Shown piece after piece: positions 9,228 through 18,132 of a stretch of 64,000 nucleotides of DNA. Within the stretch, counting starts at the first letter, position 1. Every line of letters begins with the position of its first letter. This DNA is from Pontibacter deserti (GTDB lineage: Bacteria; Bacteroidota; Bacteroidia; Cytophagales; Hymenobacteraceae). The stretch is taken from the NCBI RefSeq assembly GCF_023630255.1, contig NZ_JALPRS010000001.1:1550001-1614000 (forward strand), in the 5' to 3' direction. The position numbers and the translations under genes were made by a program. A model generated the notes under the pieces. That model ran no database searches. It was given only the letters and a program-made list of their open reading frames with translations, and had not been told where the DNA came from.

Positions 9228-10946
9228 ATGGCTGTAACCCCAAACTTACAGGATTATACTTCTGTCACCGCTGGTTTCAGTTGGGAAAAGGAACAGTCTA
9301 GCCTAACCGGTTTACCAAACAACCAGGGCCTCAACATTGCACACGAGGCCATTGACCGACATGCCACAAGCGAATTAAAGGATCAGGTTGCCTTCCGCTT
9401 TATTCATAAAGACAGGTCTGTAATGGACTGCACCTACAAAGATTACCTGGAGCTGACCAACCGGTTTGCCAATGTACTGGGGGAGTTAAATGTAAACAAA
9501 GGTGATCGGATTTTTTCATTTCTGGGCCGGATACCAGAGCTATACTTTGCGGCGCTGGGTACATTAAAGAAAGTAGCCGTTTTCTGTCCGCTGTTCAATG
9601 TATTTGGGCCGGAGCCAGTGTTTCAGCGCCTGAGTCGTGGCGATGCTAAAGTATTGGTTACTACCAAAGATTTGTTTGAGAAGAAAGTACGCCAGTTGCT
9701 GGAGCGGCTGCCGGAGTTAAAATATGTATTACTGACGGACATAGACCAAGATGAAGATGAACAGATCCGCTCACTGCCCCGCCTGATGGAACAGGCTTCG
9801 GATGAGTTCATCATCCCCCCTACCGACCCTGAGGACCCGGCGCTGCTGCACTTTACAAGCGGTACCACCGGCATGCCCAAAGGTGCCTTGCACGTGCACA
9901 AAGCTGTGCTGGTACATTACGTAACCGGTAAGTATGTGCTCGACTTCCATCCAGGCGATATCTACTGGTGTACCGCTGATCCGGGCTGGGTAACCGGTAC
10001 TTCTTATGGCATTATCGCTCCGCTTGTGAATGGTGTAACAAATGTAGTGGATGAAGAAGAGTTTGATGCCACACGATGGTATTCTATACTGGAAGAACAG
10101 AAAGTCAACGTCTGGTATACTGCTCCCACCGGTATCCGCCGCCTGATGCGCATGAACATCAACCCACGTGAAAAGTATAACCTCGAGAACCTGCGCCTGA
10201 TGCTGAGTGTGGGCGAACCGCTGCACGCAGAGGCTGTAGTATGGGGTGAGAAAAACTTCGGTATGCCTTTCCTGGATAACTGGTGGCAGACTGAAACCGG
10301 TGGTATTATGATCGCCAACTATAGGGCGATGCAGGTAAAGCCCGGCTCTATGGGTAAACCACTGCCAGGTGTAGAAGCAGCTATTGCCGAGGTAATCGAT
10401 GACAGTTTCAGAATTATTGAGGAACCTGACAAAGACGGGCACCTGGTACTAAAGCGTGGCTGGCCCTCCATGTTTCGCACTTACCTGCACGACGAAGAAC
10501 GCTATAACAAAAGCTTCCACGGCGACTGGTACATTACCGGTGATCTGGCCAAACGCGACACAGAGGGATATTACTGGTTTGTTGGCCGTGCAGATGACAT
10601 CATCAAAACTTCCGGCCATATGGTGGGACCTTTTGAAGTAGAAAGCGCGCTGATGGAACACCCAGCCATAGCCGAAGCCGCTGTTATCGGTAAACCCGAT
10701 CAACTGATAGGAGAACTGGTAAAAGCTTTCATTGTGCTGAAACCGGAACAACACGCTGATGAGAACCTGAAGATGGATATCACAGCACATGCCCGGAGAA
10801 AGCTAGGTCCTGCTGTGGCACCTAAAGAAATTGCTTTCATAGATAATTTACCAAAAACCAGAAGTGGCAAGATATTGCGCAGGCTACTAAAGGCTCGTGA
10901 ACTCGGTTTACCGGAGGGGGATTTGTCGACGCTGGAGCAGCCGTGA
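9228..10946 (+). CDS. acsA: Acetyl-CoA synthetase, AcsA type
   Basis: The AMP-forming ligase converts acetate (or a short acyl acid), ATP and CoA to acyl-CoA through an acyl-adenylate. The phosphate-binding loop TSGTTGMPKG starts at Thr210. Further motifs are WCTADPGWVTG, DNWWQTETGG, and a C-terminal hinge and domain ending in PKTRSGKILRR with catalytic Lys548. Its 572 residues match Bacillus AcsA better than the roughly 650-residue Acs of enterobacteria. PKTRSGK is the motif commonly regulated by lysine acetylation, but no acetyltransferase gene is nearby. It lies between the SDR and pdhA-type genes. A 111-base gap with a palindromic repeat follows it. Confidence 0.92.
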   Translation: MAVTPNLQDYTSVTAGFSWEKEQSSLTGLPNNQGLNIAHEAIDRHATSELKDQVAFRFIHKDRSVMDCTYKDYLELTNRFANVLGELNVNKGDRIFSFLGRIPELYFAALGTLKKVAVFCPLFNVFGPEPVFQRLSRGDAKVLVTTKDLFEKKVRQLLERLPELKYVLLTDIDQDEDEQIRSLPRLMEQASDEFIIPPTDPEDPALLHFTSGTTGMPKGALHVHKAVLVHYVTGKYVLDFHPGDIYWCTADPGWVTGTSYGIIAPLVNGVTNVVDEEEFDATRWYSILEEQKVNVWYTAPTGIRRLMRMNINPREKYNLENLRLMLSVGEPLHAEAVVWGEKNFGMPFLDNWWQTETGGIMIANYRAMQVKPGSMGKPLPGVEAAIAEVIDDSFRIIEEPDKDGHLVLKRGWPSMFRTYLHDEERYNKSFHGDWYITGDLAKRDTEGYYWFVGRADDIIKTSGHMVGPFEVESALMEHPAIAEAAVIGKPDQLIGELVKAFIVLKPEQHADENLKMDITAHARRKLGPAVAPKEIAFIDNLPKTRSGKILRRLLKARELGLPEGDLSTLEQP

Positions 10947-10993
10947 TAAAAGCTGGCGCGGGTTTATCATATAGTTGTATTTATAATCCAATT

Positions 10994-11036
10994 GGGCCGG
11001 AGGCCCAAACTATAGCAGGCACGAGCGTGGACGCTC
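10994..11036. repeat. REP-like double palindrome, copy A
   Basis: Two small hairpins lie side by side: GGGCC-GGA-GGCCC (10994-11006) and GAGCGT-GG-ACGCTC (11023-11036), joined by a linker containing CTATAG. The same two-hairpin unit in reverse orientation is found at 21640-21683. It sits in the gap between acsA and the E1 alpha gene and could stabilise or attenuate the operon message. Confidence 0.7.
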
Positions 11037-11057
11037 ACACCATTATTTGTCATACTC

Positions 11058-12047
11058 ATGGAACAACAACCGCTGCAAAATATAAATCTAAACCCAGAGC
11101 AAGCCAAAAAACTGCTCTACCAGATGCTGCTTATCCGCAGGTTTGAGGAGAAGTCGGCGGAGATGTATACCAAGGAGAAGATCCGTGGTTTTCTGCATTT
11201 GTATGTTGGCGAAGAGGCGGTAGCCGTGGGTGTGATGCAGGCGCTACGGCCGGAGGATAATGTACTGTGCACCTACCGGGAGCATGGTCATGCGCTGGTG
11301 CGCGGCTTGGAACCAGGAGTGATCATGGCGGAAATGTATGGCAAACTGGAAGGCTGTAGTCGTGGTCGCGGTGGCTCTATGCACCTGTTCGATGCTAAAA
11401 CAAAGTTCTATGGCGGAAATGCGATTGTAGCTGGTCACCTGGCGATGGCAGTTGGGTTGGGTTTGGCAGACAAGAAGATGAAACGAAATCAGATCACCTG
11501 TTGCTTTTTTGGCGAAGGCGCCATGGCCGAAGGAGCTTTTCACGAAGCCATGAACCTGGCGGCGCTCTGGCAGGTGCCGGTGCTGTTTATTTGCGAAAAC
11601 AACCTGTACGCCATGGGCACTGCCATAAAGTATACCCACGCCCAAACCGATCTGGAGAAGAAAGGAGCCGCTTATGGTATAGCTTCTGCTTCGGTAGACG
11701 GCATGGATCTGATGGCGGTGATGCAGGCCGCCAACACGGCGGCTGAAAGTATACGCCAGACGGAGCAGCCATACTTTCTGGTTTGCAATACCTACCGCTT
11801 CCGGGCGCACTCTATGTTCGATGCTGAATTATACCGTGAGAAAAGCGAAGTAGAAGAATGGAAAAAACAAGACCCTATAACTGGCTTCTTTAAGTACCTA
11901 ACACAACAGCAGATTCTTACTGATCATAATTATAAAGAGTTGGAAGCACAGGTAGAGCAGGAAATAAACAAAGCTGTTGAGTTTGCCGAAACCTGCAACT
12001 GGGAGCCGGTGGAGGAACTTGCAAAGTATACTTACAGCGAAAGATAA
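11058..12047 (+). CDS. pdhA: 2-oxoacid (pyruvate) dehydrogenase E1, alpha subunit
   Basis: The 329-residue subunit has the thiamine-diphosphate site of two-subunit E1 enzymes: [20 protein letters not shown] and, after the usual interval, ICENN. The first motif has Glu where Asp is more common, which still fits metal binding. [24 protein letters not shown] and RGRGGSMH are typical of pyruvate and acetoin dehydrogenases, and [10 protein letters not shown] carries the regulatory-loop His. With the beta subunit and E2 downstream it decarboxylates a 2-oxoacid and passes the acyl group to lipoate. Pyruvate is the likely substrate, but acetoin dehydrogenase is a close alternative given the operon context. 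Confidence 0.88.
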   Translation: MEQQPLQNINLNPEQAKKLLYQMLLIRRFEEKSAEMYTKEKIRGFLHLYVGEEAVAVGVMQALRPEDNVLCTYREHGHALVRGLEPGVIMAEMYGKLEGCSRGRGGSMHLFDAKTKFYGGNAIVAGHLAMAVGLGLADKKMKRNQITCCFFGEGAMAEGAFHEAMNLAALWQVPVLFICENNLYAMGTAIKYTHAQTDLEKKGAAYGIASASVDGMDLMAVMQAANTAAESIRQTEQPYFLVCNTYRFRAHSMFDAELYREKSEVEEWKKQDPITGFFKYLTQQQILTDHNYKELEAQVEQEINKAVEFAETCNWEPVEELAKYTYSER

Positions 12048-12052
12048 AACCT

Positions 12053-13039
12053 ATGCCTGGTCAACTGATCACATACCGCGAGTGCCTGAAGCAAGCCATA
12101 CGGGATGCCTTGCTGGGTGATGAACGAGTGTTTGTAATGGGTGAAGATGTAGGGCGATACGGAGGCGCTTTTGCAGTGAGCAAGAACCTGTTACAAGAAT
12201 TCGGATCGGAGCGTATCATGGACACACCTTTGTCGGAGGCAGGTTTTGTGGGTGCAGGCATTGGTGCTGCCCTGGGCGGCATGCGGCCAATTGTAGAGAT
12301 CATGACCGTAAACTTCAGCCTGCTGGCTCTTGACCAGATCGCCAACAATGCTGCCACGCTGCTGCATATGTCGGGTGGGCAGTTTAATGTGCCGCTGGTG
12401 ATACGCATGAGCGCCGGAATTGGCAGGCAATTGGCCGCGCAGCACTCGCATAGTTGGGAGCCGCTGTTCGCACACCTGCCCGGTTTGCGCATACTATCAG
12501 CGGGCACTCACGAAGACGCCCGTCACATGCTCGCCCCTGCCCTTGCCGACCCGGATCCGGTCATCATCTTCGAATATACTTCGCTGCTAAACCTGGAAAA
12601 AGAGCTGCCAGAAAATATAAGCCAAGTAGATGTCAGCAAAGCTAAAGTTCGGCGCGAAGGCAAGGATATTTCCATCATCACCTATGGTACCGGTGTGTAC
12701 AAGGCTTTAACTGCTGCCGAAGAGCTGGCGGCCTCAGGGATAGATGCCGAGGTGTTAGACCTGCGCGTGCTGCGTCCGTTAGACGATGAAACTATACTTG
12801 CTTCGGTTACTAAAACCAACCGCGCGTTTATAGTGGAAGATGCCAGCAGATCGGTGAGCATATCATCAGAAGTGAGTGCCCGCATTATGGAGCGCTGCTT
12901 TTACGACCTGGATGCGCCGGTGCAGCGGCTGTGCGGAGCCGAAGTGCCTATCCCCTATCCCAAGCATTTAGAAGACGCCGCCGTGCCTCAACCAGCCCAG
13001 ATTGTATCCTCCATCAAAACCATGCTGCAACATGCTTGA
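12053..13039 (+). CDS. pdhB: 2-oxoacid (pyruvate) dehydrogenase E1, beta subunit
   Basis: The 328-residue subunit begins with the transketolase-like pyrimidine domain ([37 protein letters not shown]). The C-terminal domain has [14 protein letters not shown] and [12 protein letters not shown], as in PDH and acetoin dehydrogenase beta subunits. It forms a heterotetramer with the alpha subunit and completes the thiamine site. The gene follows pdhA after 5 bases and overlaps the E2 start by 8 bases, which implies translational coupling and equal output of the complex parts. Confidence 0.9.
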   Translation: MPGQLITYRECLKQAIRDALLGDERVFVMGEDVGRYGGAFAVSKNLLQEFGSERIMDTPLSEAGFVGAGIGAALGGMRPIVEIMTVNFSLLALDQIANNAATLLHMSGGQFNVPLVIRMSAGIGRQLAAQHSHSWEPLFAHLPGLRILSAGTHEDARHMLAPALADPDPVIIFEYTSLLNLEKELPENISQVDVSKAKVRREGKDISIITYGTGVYKALTAAEELAASGIDAEVLDLRVLRPLDDETILASVTKTNRAFIVEDASRSVSISSEVSARIMERCFYDLDAPVQRLCGAEVPIPYPKHLEDAAVPQPAQIVSSIKTMLQHA

Positions 13040-14276
13040 ATATAAAATGCCTAGCCTCGGTGCCGATATGGAAAGCGGCTTTCTGCGTGAGTGGCGTGTA
13101 AAGGCCGGCGACAAGATCCGTAAAGGAGACATCATTGCTGAAGTGGAAACGCAGAAAGGCATTGTAGAGATCGAAGTGTTTGATGAAGGTATAATTGGTG
13201 AACTGCTGGTTCAGGCAGATGAACAGGTACCCGTAGGAAGAACTATGGCAACTATACTTACCGAAGAAGAAGCAGGCAAAGCAGCAACTGTACCGACAAA
13301 GGCTGCCGCCCCTTTAATTGAAAAAGCTGTAGCACCACCACACCACATACGCGCCTCACCGCTGGCCAGAAGAATTGCTTCTGAGAAAGGAATTGATATT
13401 GCCACTATACATGGTACGGGCCCAGACGGAGCTGTTACAAGGGAGGATGTAGAGCACGCCATAGCTGCACAAGTTGCTCCTCCAGCAACGATGTCAGAAA
13501 AACCTGAACTGAGTAAAGAAGCTGCGCCCGCAAGACCGGAAGAAAAGCCTGTTACTCCAGCGATAGAAGTTCCGCCAGCTGCCCCTAAAGAACCTCCTAA
13601 AGCACCGGTCGCCTCAGCTGAAACTATACGCATGGCCGTAGCCGCTGCCATGAGCAAATCGAATCGGGAAGTGCCGCATTATTACCTCGAAACTAAAACT
13701 GACATGCAACCTGCGCTTACCTGGCTGACAGAAGCAAACAAGCAAAGGCCGGTAAAAGAGCGGTTACTACCGGCGGTGCTGCTGATAAAAGCTGTAGCAA
13801 AAGCTCTATCTGATGTGCCAGACCTGAATGCCTGGTGGGAAAACGGGCTACAGCGAAAGGAAAGTATAAATGTGGGCTATGTGGTAGCATTGCGGACAGG
13901 TGGCATTATGGTACCGACTATACACGATGCCGATACAAAATCGCTGGATGAAGTCATGCTGGCGCTGAACGACCTGATTCCGAGAGCACGTGCCCTGCGG
14001 TTGCGTAGCTCTGAATTAGCCGACTCTACTATCACCGTTACCAGTTTGGGCGAAGGCGGCGTGGAAACTGTTTATGGTGTGATTTACCCTCCGCAGGTGG
14101 CCTTGGTTGGTTTTGGTGGCATAACTGAACAGCCCTGGACTGAGAACGGCATGCTGGCTGTGAGGCCTGTACTCAAAATCACACTCGCCGCTGACCACCG
14201 CGCCTCCGACGGCAGCACCGGCAGCCGCTTCCTTACCGCCATCAAAAATTACCTGCAACAACCTGACAAACTATGA
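13032..14276 (+). CDS. Dihydrolipoamide acyltransferase (E2)
   Basis: I start the protein at the ATG overlapping the end of pdhB, giving [10 protein letters not shown], the usual first strand of a lipoyl domain. Lipoyl Lys42 lies in [10 protein letters not shown] (more often ETDKA). An Ala/Pro-rich linker follows, then a peripheral-subunit-binding domain ([17 protein letters not shown]), a second Pro-rich linker and the acyltransferase core with DHRASDG near the C-terminus (catalytic His389, Asp393). The 414-residue length, single lipoyl domain and Gln before the lipoyl Lys are closer to acetoin or atypical PDH complexes. No lipoamide dehydrogenase gene lies in the window, so E3 must be borrowed. 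The stop overlaps the acyl-carrier gene by 4 bases. Confidence 0.88.
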   Translation: MLEYKMPSLGADMESGFLREWRVKAGDKIRKGDIIAEVETQKGIVEIEVFDEGIIGELLVQADEQVPVGRTMATILTEEEAGKAATVPTKAAAPLIEKAVAPPHHIRASPLARRIASEKGIDIATIHGTGPDGAVTREDVEHAIAAQVAPPATMSEKPELSKEAAPARPEEKPVTPAIEVPPAAPKEPPKAPVASAETIRMAVAAAMSKSNREVPHYYLETKTDMQPALTWLTEANKQRPVKERLLPAVLLIKAVAKALSDVPDLNAWWENGLQRKESINVGYVVALRTGGIMVPTIHDADTKSLDEVMLALNDLIPRARALRLRSSELADSTITVTSLGEGGVETVYGVIYPPQVALVGFGGITEQPWTENGMLAVRPVLKITLAADHRASDGSTGSRFLTAIKNYLQQPDKL

Positions 14277-14521
14277 CACAGGAAGAGATAAAGCAGGCGC
14301 TGCTCCTGCGCCTAAAAAGTATAGCGCCCGACACCGAGCCGGCACAACTGCAACCCGACGATAATATCCGTCTAACCCTAGGTATAGACTCGTTCGATTA
14401 CCTGCAATTTATTGTAGCGCTGGATGATCAGTTTGGCATTGATACACCGGAAGAGGATTACAGTAAGATTCAGACGCTGAAGGAGCTCACAGAGTATGTG
14501 GAAGCTAAGGTGAAGAAGTAA
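14273..14521 (+). CDS. Acyl carrier protein, operon-linked
   Basis: An 82-residue four-helix carrier domain. Ser40 in LGIDSFDYLQF is the phosphopantetheine attachment site (DSF in place of the usual DSL). The protein is acidic, as carriers are. Its ATG overlaps the E2 stop (ATGA), so it is translated with the dehydrogenase complex and not with fatty-acid synthesis genes, none of which are in the window. This suggests that the acyl group made by AcsA or by E1/E2 can be moved to a carrier thiol for a dedicated product. That role is inference; the carrier-domain call itself is firm. Confidence 0.85.
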   Translation: MTQEEIKQALLLRLKSIAPDTEPAQLQPDDNIRLTLGIDSFDYLQFIVALDDQFGIDTPEEDYSKIQTLKELTEYVEAKVKK

Positions 14522-14670
14522 TGAGTACAAATTCAACTGTTTCACGAAACTGGTTTGGCACAAAAACAGAAGCGGGATGATCATTTTTATACTTAGATCA
14601 TCAATGGTGATAAATAAAAATCAATTATAAATTGATGACTTCCTGCTGATTTCATGGTTTACCACCACTC

Positions 14671-15324
14671 CTAATTCTTAACTTCAAGGGTACCTACCTT
14701 TGGTAAAATCTGGATCACAAATCTACGATCGCGGATATCACCTTTACGGCCTGCACCTTCAAAGCCGCTTCCGGCAGCAATAAGCTCTATTCTGTCTTTA
14801 GGAAATTTTATACCGGCACTTTGCCAGAACTTAAGAAGTGATAGTGCACGCTGGTAACTTAACTGAAGTGCATATTCCCGCTGCGTAACATTACGGGGGT
14901 CACCAGCCGGAAAACTGGCAGCGCGCCCATCAATTACGATCAGGTATTTTACATCTTTCTCGTCTATCGAATTGATGACCTGGCTCAGGTTCTGGCCTGC
15001 CCTGCGTAGTGGTACCCGCGAACGCTCAGGTATAACAGCACTGCTTTGTTCGAACAGTACATCAACTAATAACTCGTGGCGTTTATACTTTTCATTGTAC
15101 TGGAAATAGTCGTCATCCAGGCGGGCGAGAGCGGCCTTTATTTCATCCAGTTTGCGCTTTTCCTGCACTTCAACCTGCAGCCTGGCAATGTTCTCACGGT
15201 TCTCCTGGTCTTTGCCTTCAAACATTTTATAGCTCAACACAAAAAGCACCAGCATCACCAGGAAAAGCACTGTCATCAGGTCGACGTAACTGGGCCAGAA
15301 AAAGTCTCTGCTCTCCTTGCTCAT
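14671..15324 (-). CDS. ZorB/MotB-like stator subunit with OmpA-like domain
   Basis: The 217-residue protein begins with a short cytoplasmic tail, then WPSYVDLMTVLFLVMLVLFVL, a single membrane helix. Asp15 sits at the place of the proton-carrying Asp of MotB, TolR-like and ZorB proteins. A coiled linker (about 40-95) leads to an OmpA/MotB-like peptidoglycan-binding domain whose end has the LSYQRALSLLKFW helix, AAGSGFEG and DRRFVIQI. With the upstream MotA-like gene (2-base gap) it should form a proton-driven stator anchored to the cell wall. It is the last gene of the seven-gene operon. Alternative: an ExbD-type energiser. The stator-family call is strong; the ZorB analogy is structural inference. 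Confidence 0.8.
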   Translation of the reverse strand: MSKESRDFFWPSYVDLMTVLFLVMLVLFVLSYKMFEGKDQENRENIARLQVEVQEKRKLDEIKAALARLDDDYFQYNEKYKRHELLVDVLFEQSSAVIPERSRVPLRRAGQNLSQVINSIDEKDVKYLIVIDGRAASFPAGDPRNVTQREYALQLSYQRALSLLKFWQSAGIKFPKDRIELIAAGSGFEGAGRKGDIRDRRFVIQILPKVGTLEVKN

Positions 15325-15326
15325 AC

Positions 15327-17081
15327 TTACCTCCTGCTATTCCCGCCACCGAATATTTTACCAAGCGCCGCTTTAAAAGGACCAGGTTCCATACTTTTCA
15401 ACATCAATGTGTTTAGGGTATGTATCTGCTGCAGTAACTGCTGCTGAATAACAGCATCTGCTTCCATTTTCTGGAGCAGGCGTTCGTTTGTCTGGCGTAT
15501 CTCACCGGATAGTTGCTGTTGTGTGGAGTTAAGTCTTTCCTGCTGCTGATTCAGGTTCTCGAAAGGCTGCATGTAATCCAGGATGCGCTGGTAAATGTTG
15601 TCTTCGTTCAAGTTCCTGAAATGCTCCTGCCACTTTTCGTATGCATTCTGTGCATCGCGTTCCTGGTGTTGCAAACGTGCCTCCATCAGGTCAGTCAGGC
15701 GCAGTGCCGCTTTATCAAAATACTGCTCTATCCGAGAGCCAATATCTTGTAATTCGCGTTCGTGCTGCCCAAAGAAATTAACCTGCCGTTGAATGGATTC
15801 GTCGTGTTTTTGCAGGTAGCCCGGCACCTGGTCAAAGCCTTCCTGCAGGCTGGTTAAGCGGCCAAGTACATCACTAATCGTATGAGTTAGTTCCGCACCT
15901 TTCTGCACCGATTCGTTTAGCGCCACCTGGTACTGCATAAAGTTCCTGAACAACTGCTCGCTTTCCTTCATCTTATCGAACACCTGCAGGTTAGCATTCG
16001 CCATCTGCGTGAAGCCAATTTTATCCAACTTCTCAATAAATTCTTTTTGGGTGCTGATGTTTTCGGTAAGGGTATCAACTATAGGCCGGAAGCCCAGTAC
16101 TTTGTCGAGGAAATCTTTATTAAACGAATCCAGCACTGATTTCAGGTTGCTTAAGCTAGCAGCCATGTCAGAGTTCAGCTTTGGCAGCAGGTGCGTTTGC
16201 AGGAAAGTATAATAATCATTTTGGCGTCTGTCTCTTATACTTCGGGCATTCTTCAAGGCATGATTTCCCATCAACGTAAGCAATAAACCACAGAAGCTAC
16301 CGGCCATGGCAATCATCACCCCAAACAGAAAAGAAGGAATGTTCTGATCAGTTATAAAAGAGCCTGCCGTACCATCATCTGAAGTAAAACCCGACCAGAT
16401 CAAACTCGACAAACCGATAATGACACCTGAAAAAGTACCCAGCAAACCAATGTATAGCGGTGTAGTAATGGTAGACTGTACTTCTGCATCCAGGGCTTCG
16501 GAGTAGCGCTCCGACACATCTTTCAAAATATCGAAATCAGCAGCTGCACCCTTATTACGTTTCAGGTACTCGTTGGTGTTTTTGATGATCTTACTGAACG
16601 TCTCAGACGGATTCCGGACTTCGATCAGATCTATAGTTGCAGCACCTTTCCCACCCGAAGCCACTGTACTTACCAATGCATCCGGATCGCCCTGCACCAG
16701 GTAAATATTATGCCCCATTACAAGCTTATCAAACTTTTCGCGGGCAATAGTATAAGCCGGCACCGGACCACCTTTCGCTTCAATGTGCAACAGGTCGTTC
16801 TCTACAGAAACTATCCGCTTTACAGTTGGGTTGGATGGCGTAAATTCGCGGAAAGGTTTGCCTGCCAGGAGTGCCGTCCATAGTAGTTCAGTAGTCTGAG
16901 TTGCGGTGGTAACTTTTGGCGCAGTATGATCGAGCAATGATTCCGTTACGGATAGTTGTTCTTCGGAAGGAAACAGGTTCTTGATGAGCTCAATTTTAAC
17001 CTTGTTATTCCTGTATACATAAAACTGGTAACCAAGTATAGCAAGTACTAAAAGTGCTTCAAAAATAAATATACCTTCCAT
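15327..17081 (-). CDS. ZorA/MotA-like stator subunit with long coiled-coil tail
   Basis: The 584-residue protein has a first membrane helix at about 4-23, a cytoplasmic segment, and the MotA/TolQ/ExbB core made of helices near 208-229 and 250-270. GLLGTFSGVIIGL at 212-224 is the conserved Gly-rich pore helix. From about 290 to 570 the sequence is continuous heptad-like, Gln/Glu-rich coiled coil, the feature that sets ZorA apart from ordinary MotA or ExbB. The end, about 15 residues, is basic and Gly-rich. It pairs with the OmpA-domain gene directly downstream. The tail may couple motor rotation to a cytoplasmic partner, plausibly the tubulin- or Hsp70-like proteins of the same operon (inference). 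Confidence 0.8.
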   Translation of the reverse strand: MEGIFIFEALLVLAILGYQFYVYRNNKVKIELIKNLFPSEEQLSVTESLLDHTAPKVTTATQTTELLWTALLAGKPFREFTPSNPTVKRIVSVENDLLHIEAKGGPVPAYTIAREKFDKLVMGHNIYLVQGDPDALVSTVASGGKGAATIDLIEVRNPSETFSKIIKNTNEYLKRNKGAAADFDILKDVSERYSEALDAEVQSTITTPLYIGLLGTFSGVIIGLSSLIWSGFTSDDGTAGSFITDQNIPSFLFGVMIAMAGSFCGLLLTLMGNHALKNARSIRDRRQNDYYTFLQTHLLPKLNSDMAASLSNLKSVLDSFNKDFLDKVLGFRPIVDTLTENISTQKEFIEKLDKIGFTQMANANLQVFDKMKESEQLFRNFMQYQVALNESVQKGAELTHTISDVLGRLTSLQEGFDQVPGYLQKHDESIQRQVNFFGQHERELQDIGSRIEQYFDKAALRLTDLMEARLQHQERDAQNAYEKWQEHFRNLNEDNIYQRILDYMQPFENLNQQQERLNSTQQQLSGEIRQTNERLLQKMEADAVIQQQLLQQIHTLNTLMLKSMEPGPFKAALGKIFGGGNSRR

Positions 17082-17090
17082 GTAAGCGGG

Positions 17091-18014
17091 TTATCTGAAA
17101 TCGATTCTGGCTTTCTCCTGTATTCTCCAGCCGTTGTTTACTTTAGCCAGCACGCCATCCTGCTGCTGCACTATCCTGGATACCATGCGGTTCGATGGCT
17201 TCTCAAAATCAAAGGCATTCTCCAGGCGATCTATACCTTGTGAGATAACAAAAGCATGATTTCCCCCCAGATTAAAACGGTAACGCGTCATGTTGCTGCC
17301 ATCAGCCGGGGTATCAATTTCAATATAACTATCAGAATCGGGTCGCAGCTGCAACTGGTGCTGACGTATCACCCCGTCTTCCGGAATAATAGCGTATAAG
17401 ATTCCTGATTCTGCAAGAACTTCCGACTCAGCCTCCGGCATAGGTGCTGGCTGGCTTAATCCGGCTTCCTGTTCCAGTTCATCCAGCAGATCGCTACCTG
17501 CTATTTCAAGTCTGATACCATTTGAGGCTGGTAGTTGCTGCTCTCTTTCTGGCTCATTATAGTTCATTCTTTCTCTTGGTTCGTTACGTCTGCGGTTCTC
17601 CTTTTTACGTTTCTGCTGCTCCGGCTGAAGGGTTTCCTGCTGTTGTGGGAGTTGTTTTTCCTGCGGACGTCTTTCCTGTAGTTGGCGATCTGGTTGTGGA
17701 GTTTGTCTTTCCTGTTGTGGCCTTTCCTGCTGAGGTTGTCTCTCCCGCTGTTTCTGACGTGGTTCCTGTCGCTCCGGTTGCTGCTCTTGTCGCGGCAGGT
17801 TTTTTCGGCCAGTCTCTGTTTGTTCTAAAGCAGGCTTAGTCCCACGATTAGAAGCGCTTTGTAGTTTATTCTGATTTGCCTCAAGGTATTTAATACGTTC
17901 CTTCAGCGACTCTATCCTTTTTGATAAAATATGATGGGTGCTGTTAGCCCTGAGAAAAGCAAAACCTGCTCCTGCCAGCGCTATTATACTTATTATAACT
18001 GCAATTGTAACCAT
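17091..18014 (-). CDS. Membrane-anchored Gln/Arg/Pro-rich linker protein
   Basis: A 307-residue protein of no family I recognise. It has an N-terminal membrane helix (about 2-20), a short coiled coil (KRIESLKERIKYLEANQNK), a highly charged low-complexity linker from roughly 65 to 165 dominated by Gln, Arg, Glu and Pro, and a compact C-terminal domain of about 130 residues beginning around GIRLEIAGSDLLDELEQEAG. That domain contains GGNHAFVISQGIDRLENAFD and ends in basic residues. The architecture is that of a membrane tether that holds a globular binding domain away from the bilayer. It is 9 bases upstream of the ZorA-like gene and clearly belongs to that operon. Confidence 0.7.
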   Translation of the reverse strand: MVTIAVIISIIALAGAGFAFLRANSTHHILSKRIESLKERIKYLEANQNKLQSASNRGTKPALEQTETGRKNLPRQEQQPERQEPRQKQRERQPQQERPQQERQTPQPDRQLQERRPQEKQLPQQQETLQPEQQKRKKENRRRNEPRERMNYNEPEREQQLPASNGIRLEIAGSDLLDELEQEAGLSQPAPMPEAESEVLAESGILYAIIPEDGVIRQHQLQLRPDSDSYIEIDTPADGSNMTRYRFNLGGNHAFVISQGIDRLENAFDFEKPSNRMVSRIVQQQDGVLAKVNNGWRIQEKARIDFR

Positions 18015-18132
18015 CTATAAAATTGTTTTTCTGATTGAGAAGTAATGTCTTTTAAAGTATAAATATACCATCCACCATTCCTAACTATAATTTGCAGGAG
18101 TGATGGATGGTATACATTAGAACCTATGCACT

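Noticed and set aside
12061-12507. Open frame opposite the E1 beta gene
   Set aside because: Shadow of a conserved gene; no signal peptide, motif or start context.
14522-14670. Terminator between the carrier and ZorB-like genes
   Set aside because: TCAATT-ATA-AATTGA gives only a six-pair A/T stem; not enough to call.
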